Source of the DNA: Ancylobacter aquaticus
Lineage (GTDB): Bacteria > Pseudomonadota > Alphaproteobacteria > Rhizobiales > Xanthobacteraceae
Direction of reading: 5' to 3'
Assembly (NCBI RefSeq): GCF_004339465.1
Contig: NZ_SMFY01000001.1
Coordinates: 1,240,001-1,304,000, forward strand
DNA length: 64,000 nt
A program made the translations under genes and the position numbers. The number at the start of each line of letters is the position of its first letter. The stretch's first letter is position 1. The notes under the pieces were generated by a model. That model saw only the letters and a list, made by a program, of their open reading frames with translations. It did not search any database and had not been told where the DNA came from. This document shows, one piece after another, positions 12,486 through 20,337 of this stretch.

Positions 12486-13412
12486 CTAGTCCCGTCGGGT
12501 CGCGGCGGCGGCTTCAAACAGCTGGGCCCGCAGCCAGCCATGCCCGGCATCGCCCTGATGCCGTGGATGCCAGAGGGCGACGACCGCCGCCGGCTGCAGC
12601 TCAAGCGGGGGCGTGAACAAATCGAGCGTTTCGGAATAACGCTCCAGAAACCGGCGCGGCAGGGTGCAGAGCAGGTCGGTTGTCGCGAGGATCATCGGCG
12701 CGAGGGCGTAGCTCTGGACGGACAACGCGACATGGCGCCGTCGCTGCAACCCCAGCAGCGCGTCGTCGATGACGCCGTTGAAGGGGTTTCCTTCCGAGGA
12801 GACCAGCAAATGGTCGAGACGGCAGAAGGTGTCGCGATCCAGTTCACCCCGCCCCCGCGGGTGCAGCTTGCGTTGCGCGGTGACGAAATGGTCCTCGAAC
12901 AGTTTGCGGCTGAACCAGGCGTCGTGCGCGTTCGAGCCGACGCCGATCCACAGATCCACCGCCCCGCTCTCCATCAACTCCGGCATGTGGACCTTGTCCG
13001 GCAAGGTCAGAATAAGCCGCACGCCCGGCGCTGCCGCCCGGATGCGCGGAACAAGGTCAGGGACCAGCATGACCGCCGGGTTCTCATGCAGGGCCACGGT
13101 GAACACCCGGGTGCTGGTCGCCGGCTCGAAGGCGCCGGTGGACGCCATCATGGCATCGAGATTGGCCAGGACGGCCGCCAGCCGCGGCTGAAGATCGAGG
13201 GCGCGCGGGGTTGCGATCATGCCGCGCCCCGACGGGGCGGGGATGAACAGGCGATCGTCGAAGAGGACGCGCAGGCGCGTCAGCCGCGCCGAAAGGGCCG
13301 GCTGCCGGATGGCGAGGCGTCGCGCGGCCCGCGTGACGTTCGGTTCGTCGAGAAGGGCCTCGAACGCCAGTAGAAGATCGATGTCGAGTCCATCGAGGGC
13401 GTTCAGGGCCAT
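12486..13412 (-). CDS. LysR-family transcriptional regulator
   Basis: A 308-residue LysR-type regulator. The N-terminal winged helix-turn-helix reads LDIDLLLAFEALLDEPNVTRAARRLAIRQPALSARLTRLRVLFDD (about 8-52) and a periplasmic-binding-like effector domain follows (about 95-300). The form with LLAFEALLDE and LFDDRLF is that of the NodD/PcpR-like branch. It lies downstream of and on the same strand as an exported metallo-hydrolase gene that has a T-N11-A palindrome in its promoter, which makes that gene its likely target. Effector unknown. Confidence 0.9.
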   Translation of the reverse strand: MALNALDGLDIDLLLAFEALLDEPNVTRAARRLAIRQPALSARLTRLRVLFDDRLFIPAPSGRGMIATPRALDLQPRLAAVLANLDAMMASTGAFEPATSTRVFTVALHENPAVMLVPDLVPRIRAAAPGVRLILTLPDKVHMPELMESGAVDLWIGVGSNAHDAWFSRKLFEDHFVTAQRKLHPRGRGELDRDTFCRLDHLLVSSEGNPFNGVIDDALLGLQRRRHVALSVQSYALAPMILATTDLLCTLPRRFLERYSETLDLFTPPLELQPAAVVALWHPRHQGDAGHGWLRAQLFEAAAATRRD

Positions 13413-13646
13413 GTGGCTGTCCAGGGTTCAGGCCGAAGCCGGCGGGTCTCGCCGACGCAGGGGATCGCCGCCGCCGACATGAATCAATGGCGCATATCGG
13501 GGACACCGTCGAGCCGCCGCGCCTTCCCCTCAGGGCATGCCCCTCACGGCACGCGCCCACCCCTGCGCCGGGGTGGGCGGTATCCAAGCGCTCTGACCTC
13601 AGCGCGTTCTTGCGTCAGCGTGTTCCTGCTTCAGCGCGTTCTTGCG

Positions 13647-14636
13647 TCAGTGATGCGCGCGATTGGTGAAGGTGACGGGGATCCAGGTGAAGGCGCCGTC
13701 GTCGGCGCGGACGTGGCCGATGCCGGGAAAGGGGAGATGCGGCGCGGCGATGAGGGTGCGGTCATGGGCGAAGCCGGCGAAGGCGCCGGACCGCACGCGG
13801 GCCGCCTCGTCGGGGTTCTGGTCATAGGTGATGGTCGTTGCCGGCGCCGGAAACTGGACGGCGGCCGAGTGGATGATGTCACCCACGAAGACGATCTCCT
13901 CGCCTTCGCTCCGCAAGGTGTAGAACGCGCTGCCGGGCGTATGGCCGGGATGGAGGGTCGCGGTGACTCCGGGCAGAACCTCGCCGGTGGGCGGGAGCGG
14001 CTCGACCTTGCCGGCATCGAGATAGGGTCTCAGCGTTTTTTCGGCCACGTCGAAATACTGGGCGTCATAGCCTGTGCGCTGGATGTTGCTGCGGTCCAGG
14101 AAGAAGTCGAGGTCCGGCTTGCCGACGTGGATCGTCGCGTTGTCGAAGACGCGGTTCCCGTCACTCACCAGACCGCCCGAATGGTCGGAATGCGCGTGGG
14201 TGATCAGGACGTCGGTGACCTGATCGGGGACGAACCCCGCCTGCTTCAGGCTGGCAATGAGGCCGCCGCCGGCACCGGGGCCGAAGAGTTCGCCGGAGCC
14301 GGTGTCGACCAGGACGAGCCGGCCGGGCATTTCGAGCAGGAAAACGTTGATCGAGGCCTCGACCGGATTGGCCTGGAAGTTGCGATCGAGCAGAGCGTCG
14401 ATCTGTGCCGGGGTCACGTCGCGAAGCAGGGCGTGGAGATCCTGGGGAACAGAGCCGTCCGACAGGGCGGTGACCCGGACGGCGCCGATCTGCAGCCGGT
14501 AGATCGCGGCGCCCTGGGCGGTGACGTGCGCGGGCGCATCCGGCTTCGGCGGCGTTGCCGGCTGGGCGAGGCCGGAAGTGGCGGCAGCGATGGCAAGGAG
14601 CGCGACGCTGGCGGAAATGATCGATCGATAGGTCAT
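13647..14636 (-). CDS. exported MBL-fold metallo-hydrolase
   Basis: A 329-residue metallo-beta-lactamase-fold hydrolase with a Sec signal peptide (MTYRSIISASVALLAIAAATSGLAQ, cleavage near residue 25). Zinc ligands are visible as the HxHxDH motif in ITHAHSDHSGG (about 144-154), a downstream histidine in LHPGHTPGSAFY, an aspartate in FVGDIIHS, and a last histidine in APHLPFPGIGH. The region VLVDTGSGELFGPGAGG fits the lactonase/quinolone-degrading type subgroup. Periplasmic location is inferred from the signal. The gene is next to a LysR regulator; natural substrate unknown. Confidence 0.88.
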   Translation of the reverse strand: MTYRSIISASVALLAIAAATSGLAQPATPPKPDAPAHVTAQGAAIYRLQIGAVRVTALSDGSVPQDLHALLRDVTPAQIDALLDRNFQANPVEASINVFLLEMPGRLVLVDTGSGELFGPGAGGGLIASLKQAGFVPDQVTDVLITHAHSDHSGGLVSDGNRVFDNATIHVGKPDLDFFLDRSNIQRTGYDAQYFDVAEKTLRPYLDAGKVEPLPPTGEVLPGVTATLHPGHTPGSAFYTLRSEGEEIVFVGDIIHSAAVQFPAPATTITYDQNPDEAARVRSGAFAGFAHDRTLIAAPHLPFPGIGHVRADDGAFTWIPVTFTNRAHH

Positions 14637-14707
14637 GGGGAGGTCCTTTCGCTGAGCGAGACCTACCCTGTCGCGGGAGCGGTTTGGAGCCGCGACCGGC
14701 TGATCGT

Positions 14708-14730
14708 AGCTATCGACCGCATCGATAGCT
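14708..14730. promoter_or_regulatory. LysR-type box upstream of the MBL-fold gene
   Basis: Perfect inverted repeat with 9-base arms AGCTATCGA and TCGATAGCT around a 5-base spacer, 72 bases before the metallo-hydrolase start. It contains the T-N11-A pattern of LysR-type binding sites. The nearby lysR gene (12486-13412) is the natural candidate to bind it. Function is inferred from pattern and place only. Confidence 0.6.
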
Positions 14731-14764
14731 CGCGGACCGCTTCCCCATTTTGAAGAGCCATCAT

Positions 14765-14791
14765 TCCCGGGCTGAGCCGGGGAATGATGGG
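14765..14791. repeat. short inverted repeat at the end of glnT
   Basis: CATTCCCGGGCTGAGCCGGGGAATG-like inverted repeat, 35 bases after the glnT stop codon. It resembles half of the CCCGGGCTTGACCCGGG repeat seen elsewhere and could act as a transcript-end hairpin for the minus-strand operon, but there is no T-run. Confidence 0.4.
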
Positions 14792-14825
14792 GTTATGCCG
14801 GCGCTACCGGGGCCGCCGCCCGCCC

Positions 14826-16145
14826 TCAGATATCCAGCGTGTTGTCGCGTTCCCACTGGGTGAGGTGGCGCGAATAGGCGTTCCATTCCTCGTTCTTCAG
14901 CTTGGCATAGCCGTCCACCAGCGGCGCGCCCAGCGCGTTGCGCAGCACGCTGTTCTTCTCCAGCGCGCGGATGGCGTCGAGCAGGTTCAGCGGAAGCTTC
15001 TTGGCGCCCTTCACCTTGTGGCCGTCCGTGTACATGTTGATGTCGAGCCGCTTGCCCGGGTCGCGCTGGTTCTGGATGCCGTCGAGCCCGGCCGCCAGCA
15101 TGGCGGCGGGGGCGAGATAGGGGTTGGCGGCGCCGTCCGGCAGGCGCAGCTCCAGCCGGCCCGCATCGGGGATGCGGATCATGTGGGTGCGGTTATTGCC
15201 GGTATAGGTGACGGTGTTGGGCGCCCAGGTGGCGCCGGAAACGGTGCGCGGGGCATTGATGCGCTTGTAGGAGTTCACCGTCGGGTTGGTGAAGGCGCAC
15301 AGCGCGTCAGCCGAATGGATCAGCCCGCCGATGAAGCTGTAGCCGAGATCGGACAGTCCCAGCTCGCCACTCTCGTCCTCGAACAGGTTGGCCCCGTCCG
15401 GCCCCCACAGCGAGGTGTGCATGTGGCAGCCCGAGCCGGTGAGGTCGATGAACGGCTTGGGCATGAAAGTGGCGCGCAGCCCGTGCTTCTCGGCGATGGA
15501 GCGGGCCATGAACTTGAAGAACACATGCCGGTCAGCGGTGATGAGCGCGTCGGCGAAGTCCCAGTTCATCTCGAACTGGCCGTTGGCGTCCTCATGGTCG
15601 TTCTGGTAGGGGCCCCAGCCCAGGGTCAGCATGCAGTCGCAGATTTCCTTGATCACGTCATAGCGGCGCATCAGGGCAGACTGGTCGTAGCAGGGCTTGG
15701 TGGCGTTGTCGGCGGTGTCGGAGATCTTCGAGCCGTCGGGGGTGGTGAGGAAGAACTCGCACTCGACGCCGGTCTTCATGAGGTAGCCGAGGCTGTCGGC
15801 GCCCAGCATGGTGGATTTCAGCACGTTGCGCGGCGCCTGCGCCACCAGCTCGTTGTTCATGACGAGGTCGGAGGCGAGCCAGCCGACTTCCGGCTTCCAG
15901 GGCAACTGGATCAGGCTGGAAGCGTCCGGCACGGCGAACAGGTCGGCATCGGCCGGGCTCATGTCGAGCCAGGTGGCGAAGCCGGCGAAACCGGCGCCGG
16001 AGCGCTGCATGCCGCCGATGGCGGTCGCCGGCACCAGCTTGGCCCGCAGCGCGCCGAACAGGTCGACATAGGAGATCAGGAAATACTTGATGCCGAGTTC
16101 TTTCGCGGCGTGCTTCAGGTCGGCTTGGGCAAGGTCATTGGCCAT
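14826..16145 (-). CDS. glnT: type III glutamine synthetase / gamma-glutamylmethylamide synthetase
   Basis: ATP-dependent ligase, 439 residues, of the GlnT/GmaS branch of glutamine synthetases. Conserved blocks: YFLISYVDLFGALRAKLVPA at the N-terminus; NDHEDANGQFEMNW (metal/substrate glutamates); GCHMHTSLW; NSYKRINAPRTVSGATWAPN; RLELRLPDGAANPYLA. The ATG at 16143-16145 starts MANDLAQADLKHAAKELGIKY; an open extension upstream is not conserved. In methylotrophs the close homologue GmaS makes gamma-glutamylmethylamide from methylamine, in rhizobia GlnT makes glutamine. The sequence alone does not decide. The adjacent glxDCB and sox genes favour the GmaS role. Last gene of its operon. Confidence 0.88.
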   Translation of the reverse strand: MANDLAQADLKHAAKELGIKYFLISYVDLFGALRAKLVPATAIGGMQRSGAGFAGFATWLDMSPADADLFAVPDASSLIQLPWKPEVGWLASDLVMNNELVAQAPRNVLKSTMLGADSLGYLMKTGVECEFFLTTPDGSKISDTADNATKPCYDQSALMRRYDVIKEICDCMLTLGWGPYQNDHEDANGQFEMNWDFADALITADRHVFFKFMARSIAEKHGLRATFMPKPFIDLTGSGCHMHTSLWGPDGANLFEDESGELGLSDLGYSFIGGLIHSADALCAFTNPTVNSYKRINAPRTVSGATWAPNTVTYTGNNRTHMIRIPDAGRLELRLPDGAANPYLAPAAMLAAGLDGIQNQRDPGKRLDINMYTDGHKVKGAKKLPLNLLDAIRALEKNSVLRNALGAPLVDGYAKLKNEEWNAYSRHLTQWERDNTLDI

Positions 16146-16243
16146 GGTGCAATCCGGTTTCGCTGTTCCCCGGCCCGTTGGGGCTCGTTGGTCGTGCAAA
16201 TGTCGCGCCGGTCGTGCCGGCTACCATCCTTCGAGGCTCGCGG

Positions 16244-17593
16244 TCAGAAGCCCCCGTTCCGCCCCGGAATCCAGTCTGTCCCGGCCAGCGGCACATTGGC
16301 CATGGCGGCGGCCTCGATGGTCAGCGCCACAAGGTCCTCCGGCTCCAGATTGTGCACATGGCTCTTGCCGCAGGCGCGCGCGATGGTCTGGCACTCCAGC
16401 GTCAGCACGGCGAGATAATTGGCAAGGCGCCGCCCGGCGGCAATGGGGTCGAGCCGGGCCATCAATGCCGGGTCCTGCGTGGTGATGCCGGCAGGGTCGC
16501 GGCCCTCGTGCCAGTCGTCATAGGCGCCGGCGCGGGTGCCCAGCGCCTCGTATTCGGCGGCGTAATGGGGGTCGTTGTCGCCCAGCGCCACGAGGGCCGC
16601 TGTGCCGATGGCCACCGCGTCGGCGCCGAGCGCCAGCGCCTTGGCCACGTCCGCCCCGTTGCGGATGCCGCCGGAGACGATGAGCTGCACCTTGCGGTGC
16701 ATGCCCAGGTCCTGCAGCGCCTTCACCGCCTGCCGCACGGCGGCGAGCGTGGGGATGCCGACATGCTCGATGAAGATTTCCTGCGTGGCGGCGGTGCCGC
16801 CCTGCATGCCGTCCACCACCACCACATCGGCGCCCGATTTTACCGCCAGCGCCGTGTCGTAATAGGGGCGGGCGGCGCCAACCTTCACATAGATCGGCTT
16901 TTCCCAGTCGGTGATCTCGCGCAGTTCCTCGATCTTGATCTCGAGATCGTCCGGCCCGGTCCAGTCCGGGTGGCGGCAGGCCGAGCGCTGGTCGATGCCT
17001 ACCGGCAGCGTGCGCATGCCGGCGACGCGCTCGGTGATCTTCTGGCCGAGCAGCATGCCGCCGCCGCCGGGCTTGGCGCCCTGGCCGACCACCACTTCGA
17101 TGGCGTCCGCGCGCTTGAGATCGTCCGGGTTCATGCCATAGCGCGAGGGCAAATACTGGTAGACGAGCTGGGTGGAGTGCCCGCGCTCCTCGTTGGTCAT
17201 GCCCCCATCGCCTGTGGTGGTCGAGGTGCCCATGGCGGACGCCCCGCGCCCGAGCGCTTCCTTGGCGTTGGCCGAGAGCGAGCCGAAGCTCATGCCGGCA
17301 ATGGTGATCGGGATTTTCAGCGAAATCGGCTTCTTGGCGAAGCGGGTGCCGAGCAGGACCTCGGTGGAGCACTTCTCGCGGTAGCCTTCCAGCGGGTACC
17401 GCGACATGGAAGCGCCGAGGAACAGCAGGTCGTCGAAATGCGGCACCCGCCGCTTCGCGCCGCCGCCGCGAATGTCATAGATGCCGGTCGCGGCCGCGCG
17501 GCGGATTTCCGAGAGCGTGTAGTCGTCGAAGGTAGCGGAGGCACGGGGCAGGGTGTGCGGCGTCGTGCGCGGGGTGTTGCTGTGGTCGGTCAT
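16244..17593 (-). CDS. glxD: FMN-binding glutamate synthase-family protein (GlxD / MgsC)
   Basis: A 449-residue FMN barrel like the synthase domain of glutamate synthase. Visible features: TGDGGMTNEER, GQGAKPGGGGMLLGQKI, KVGAARPYYDTALAVKSGADVVVVDGMQGGTAATQ, SGGIRNGADVAKALALGADAVAIGTAAL. The cysteines that hold the [3Fe-4S] cluster in GltB are missing; the corresponding stretch reads YDDWHEGRDPAG (about 358-369). In the N-methylglutamate pathway this subunit is MgsC, which with MgsA and MgsB forms N-methylglutamate from gamma-glutamylmethylamide or methylamine. Starts 7 bases after glxC stops. Confidence 0.88.
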   Translation of the reverse strand: MTDHSNTPRTTPHTLPRASATFDDYTLSEIRRAAATGIYDIRGGGAKRRVPHFDDLLFLGASMSRYPLEGYREKCSTEVLLGTRFAKKPISLKIPITIAGMSFGSLSANAKEALGRGASAMGTSTTTGDGGMTNEERGHSTQLVYQYLPSRYGMNPDDLKRADAIEVVVGQGAKPGGGGMLLGQKITERVAGMRTLPVGIDQRSACRHPDWTGPDDLEIKIEELREITDWEKPIYVKVGAARPYYDTALAVKSGADVVVVDGMQGGTAATQEIFIEHVGIPTLAAVRQAVKALQDLGMHRKVQLIVSGGIRNGADVAKALALGADAVAIGTAALVALGDNDPHYAAEYEALGTRAGAYDDWHEGRDPAGITTQDPALMARLDPIAAGRRLANYLAVLTLECQTIARACGKSHVHNLEPEDLVALTIEAAAMANVPLAGTDWIPGRNGGF

Positions 17594-17600
17594 CGCGCCC

Positions 17601-18329
17601 TCAATAGCTCGACACGTTGTCGACGTGGAAATGGTAGAGCGTGCGAGCCGAGCCGTAGCGGCGGAACTCCGAGATATCGACCTCGCCGAGAATGCCGGCA
17701 GCTTCCAGCTTGGAGGCCAGCAGCGCGCGATGCTCCTCGCGCATCTCCTTCTCGATGCAGTCGGCCCCTAAGCTGGCGACCGAGCCGCGCACGAAGAGCT
17801 TCGCTTCATACAGGCTGTCGCCCAGCGCCTCGCCCGCATCGCCCAGCACGGTGAGCGTGCCGGCCTGCGCCATGAAGGCGCTCATATGGCCGATGGAGCC
17901 CTTCACCACGATATCGATGCCCTTCATCGAGATGCCGCAGCGGGCCGAGGCGTTGCCGTCGATGACCAGCAGCCCGCCATGGGCGGTGGCACCGGCGGCT
18001 TGGCTGGCGTCGCCCTTCACATGAATAAGCCCACTCATCATGTTTTCGGCGACACCGACGCCGGCATTGCCGTGGACGATGACGGAGGCCTGCTTGTTCA
18101 TGCCGGCGCAGTAATAGCCGACCGGCCCGTCGATCTCGATTGTCACCGGCACGTCGAGCCCCGCCGCGATGGCGTGGCGCCCGGCCGGGTTGGCGATTTT
18201 CCACAGCGTCTGGTTGGTGTCGGCCGCGAGTTTGTGCAGGGCGGAGTTCAGCTCCCGCAGCGGGGTGTGGGCGAGATCGACGAAGGTTTCGCCCTCGGCG
18301 GAGGCGGAGGGTTTCAGCGACAGGTTCAT
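17601..18329 (-). CDS. glxC: GXGXG-domain glutamate synthase-like subunit (GlxC / MgsB)
   Basis: A 242-residue right-handed beta-helix protein equal to the C-terminal GXGXG domain of glutamate synthase. The repeats are visible as IEIDGPVGYYCAGMNKQASVIVHGNAGVGVAENM, IHVKGDASQAAGATAHGGLLVIDGNASARCG and VVKGSIGHMSAFMAQAGTLTVLGDAGEALGDSLYEAKLFVRG. It overlaps the upstream glxB gene by 4 bases and ends 7 bases before glxD, so the three are produced together. Structural scaffold of the GlxBCD/MgsABC complex. Confidence 0.88.
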   Translation of the reverse strand: MNLSLKPSASAEGETFVDLAHTPLRELNSALHKLAADTNQTLWKIANPAGRHAIAAGLDVPVTIEIDGPVGYYCAGMNKQASVIVHGNAGVGVAENMMSGLIHVKGDASQAAGATAHGGLLVIDGNASARCGISMKGIDIVVKGSIGHMSAFMAQAGTLTVLGDAGEALGDSLYEAKLFVRGSVASLGADCIEKEMREEHRALLASKLEAAGILGEVDISEFRRYGSARTLYHFHVDNVSSY

Positions 18330-19207
18330 GCTGCACGATCCCAGAAATAGACCTTGGCCGGCTCCGGCTCGAACACCCGGGCGGTCTCGATGCCCGGCAG
18401 GCCGGCCAGCGCGCGGTATTCGGAAGCGAAAGCCACGTAGTCGTCGGTCTCGGCCATGACGGCGGGCTTGCAGGCGATCGGGTCGCGCAGCACGCCGAAG
18501 CCGCTCTCGGTGCCGACGACGAAGGTGTAGAAGCCGTCGAGATCGCCCAGCGAATGCTCCAGCGCCTCGCCTAGCGTATCGCCCCCGCGCATGCGGTAGG
18601 TGAGATAGGCGGCGGCCACTTCGCTGTCGTTCTCGGTCTTCACCTCCAGCCCCTCGCGGGCCAGCAGGCGGCGCACGCCGGCATGGTTGGACAGCGAACC
18701 ATTATGCACCAGGCACTGGTCCGGGCCGGTCGAGAAGGGGTGGGCGCCGTCCGTGGTCACGGCGCTCTCGGTCGCCATGCGGGTGTGGCCGATGGCGTGG
18801 GTGCCGCTCATCGTCTCCAGCTTGAAGCGGCTGGCGACATCGGCGGGCAGGCCGACCTCCTTGTAGAGCTCCATGCGCGCGCCGGTGCCGACAACGCGCA
18901 CATCCGGCGCGAGGCGCGCCAGCGCGGCACGGACGGATGCCTCCTCGGCCTCCGGCACGCTCAGCACGCCATGGGTGCCGCGAGCGATGACGGGATGGCC
19001 GAGCTGCGTGCCCAGCGCGGTGAAATCGGTGCCGGCGGGGCCGCGCAAGGTGAGCTTCACGAAGCCGGGCGTGCCGGCGCCATAGACGGCGAAGCCGGCC
19101 GAATCCGGCCCACGGTCGCACATGATGTCGAGCATCTGCGAAAGCATGGCGCCGAGTTCCGGCTCCAGCTTCGGCTGCTTCAGGAACAGGCCGACAATGC
19201 CGCACAT
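18326..19207 (-). CDS. glxB: class II glutamine amidotransferase (GlxB / MgsA)
   Basis: N-terminal-nucleophile amidotransferase subunit, 293 residues. The ATG at 19205-19207 is decided by function: it places the catalytic cysteine at residue 2 (MCGIVGLFL), and an AGGAG ribosome-binding site lies about 10 bases upstream, whereas the longer open frame would bury that cysteine. Further family marks are IGHTRMATESAVTTDGAHPFSTG and LVHNGSLSNHAG. In MgsABC this subunit releases the amine from gamma-glutamylmethylamide or glutamine. First gene of the glxB-glxC-glxD-glnT operon; an AT-rich promoter region with a palindrome lies upstream. Confidence 0.9.
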   Translation of the reverse strand: MCGIVGLFLKQPKLEPELGAMLSQMLDIMCDRGPDSAGFAVYGAGTPGFVKLTLRGPAGTDFTALGTQLGHPVIARGTHGVLSVPEAEEASVRAALARLAPDVRVVGTGARMELYKEVGLPADVASRFKLETMSGTHAIGHTRMATESAVTTDGAHPFSTGPDQCLVHNGSLSNHAGVRRLLAREGLEVKTENDSEVAAAYLTYRMRGGDTLGEALEHSLGDLDGFYTFVVGTESGFGVLRDPIACKPAVMAETDDYVAFASEYRALAGLPGIETARVFEPEPAKVYFWDRAA

Positions 19208-19306
19208 GGCGGAGAACTCCTGCAGGCAAGGGGTGGCGGATGGACGATAAGCCCTGCCCAACCTTTTAGGAGCCGCCCGCGCAGGCGTCAATATTCCGAG
19301 AATAAT

Positions 19307-19325
19307 ATTTTCTTGAGAAGAAAAT
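19307..19325. promoter_or_regulatory. palindrome in the glxB promoter region
   Basis: Perfect inverted repeat with arms ATTTTCTT and AAGAAAAT around a GAG centre, within an unusually AT-rich island (about 19290-19330) 100 bases before the glxB start. It has the size and symmetry of an operator. The XRE-cupin regulator encoded 150 bases away is the nearest candidate to bind it. No second copy was found near soxB. Confidence 0.55.
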
Positions 19326-19355
19326 TAACCCGCCACATCCGGCTTTCCCGTCAAC

Positions 19356-19446
19356 CGTCATCCCGGCCGCAGCGAAGCGTAGCGCCGGGATCGCTCTCCA
19401 TCCGGCAACGATCCCGGCTCGGCCTGCGGCCGTCCGGGATGACGGC
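19356..19446. repeat. REP-like repeat (GTCATCCCGGCC type)
   Basis: Inverted repeat beginning GTCATCCCGGCCGCAGCGAAG and closing CCGTCCGGGATGACGG, with an inner GCCGGGATCG/CGATCCCGGC pair. A relative lies at 63881-63976. It sits between the convergent end of the XRE regulator gene and the glxB promoter. Confidence 0.65.
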
Positions 19447-19470
19447 TGTGGAGACGTATACGGGAGGGGA

Positions 19471-20139
19471 TCAGCGTTCGCTGTCGCGCGGGTAAATGAT
19501 GATGGAGAGATAGCTCATCGGCCGCACCAGCAGTTCTTCCGGCCCATGGGTGGCGGCGCTGTCGAACAGCAGCGAATCGCCCGGCCGGAGGTGATAGGTG
19601 CGCTCGCCATGGCGGTACATGACCTCGCCGGAGATCATGTGGATGAACTCCACCCCGGCATGGCGGAAGCCGGTATAGGGCACGGCCTCTTCGCTGAGCG
19701 TGATCAGATAGGGCTCGACCGCCACTTCGCCACCGACCGCATGGCCGAGCAGCTCGTACAGGTGCCCCACCTTGGTGCCGCGCCGCTCGATCCGCACCCC
19801 GCCGCCGGCGGGCACGAAGGAGCAGTCGCGCTTCTCCTCGAAACTGGTGAAGAGGGTGGAAATCGGCACGTTGAGCACGCTGGAAATCGCCTGCAAGGTG
19901 CCCAGCGACGGCGAGATCAGCCCGTTCTCGATCTTCGAGAGCATGCCCACCGAGATTCCGGCGGCGCTGGCGAGATCGGAGACGGTGAGGTCGAGATCCC
20001 GGCGTATGCCGCGCACATGCTGGCCGAGCGCCTGCTCCAGCGTGCGCTCGCGCGCCAGCGGCGCCCCCGAGCCGGTGGTCAGGTCCTCGGCCGGAATCTC
20101 GGCCGCTGTCCCGCCCGCTTTGCGCCGTCCATCGCTCAA
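19471..20139 (-). CDS. XRE-family regulator with cupin sensor domain
   Basis: One-component regulator of about 222 residues. An XRE helix-turn-helix (LGQHVRGIRRDLDLTVSDLASAAGISVGMLSKIENGLISPSLGTLQAISSVLNV) is followed by a C-terminal cupin barrel (HAGVEFIHMISGEVMYRHGERTYHLRPGDSLLFDSAATHGPEEL). The start is uncertain: the frame is open to an ATG at 20278-20280, but that extension is unlike the family. A TTG at 20137-20139 behind an AGGGGCAG sequence gives a normal N-terminus and leaves a promoter gap to the divergent sthA. Regulators of this form often control small-molecule catabolism, so the flanking glx/sox genes are plausible targets. Confidence 0.82.
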   Translation of the reverse strand: MSDGRRKAGGTAAEIPAEDLTTGSGAPLARERTLEQALGQHVRGIRRDLDLTVSDLASAAGISVGMLSKIENGLISPSLGTLQAISSVLNVPISTLFTSFEEKRDCSFVPAGGGVRIERRGTKVGHLYELLGHAVGGEVAVEPYLITLSEEAVPYTGFRHAGVEFIHMISGEVMYRHGERTYHLRPGDSLLFDSAATHGPEELLVRPMSYLSIIIYPRDSER

Positions 20140-20337
20140 GAGTCTGCCCCTTTTGTTTGCTGTGCCGATGGGAAGCAGTTCGCCGGCAAAAGCAAGCCCC
20201 CGGGAAGGCCTCCCCGGAAAGCCCCCGGTGCGGGCGCGCACGGCCATGCACCCGCTCTCGCTGTCATGGAGCCTTGGCATTCATCGTGCCTCGAAGGGCG
20301 TACCCCTACCTCGCTGCCACGGGACGGTCGTCGCGCC

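Noticed and set aside
14826-16145. Main glutamine synthetase GlnA
   Set aside because: The blocks (GATWAPN, NDHEDANGQFEMNW, RLELRLPDGAANPYL) and length of 439 fit the type III GlnT/GmaS branch, not the GlnA type I.
20140-20280. N-terminal extension of the XRE-cupin regulator from the ATG at 20280
   Set aside because: The extra 47 residues are unlike family members and would cover most of the promoter space toward sthA; a TTG start fits better, though it is not proven.
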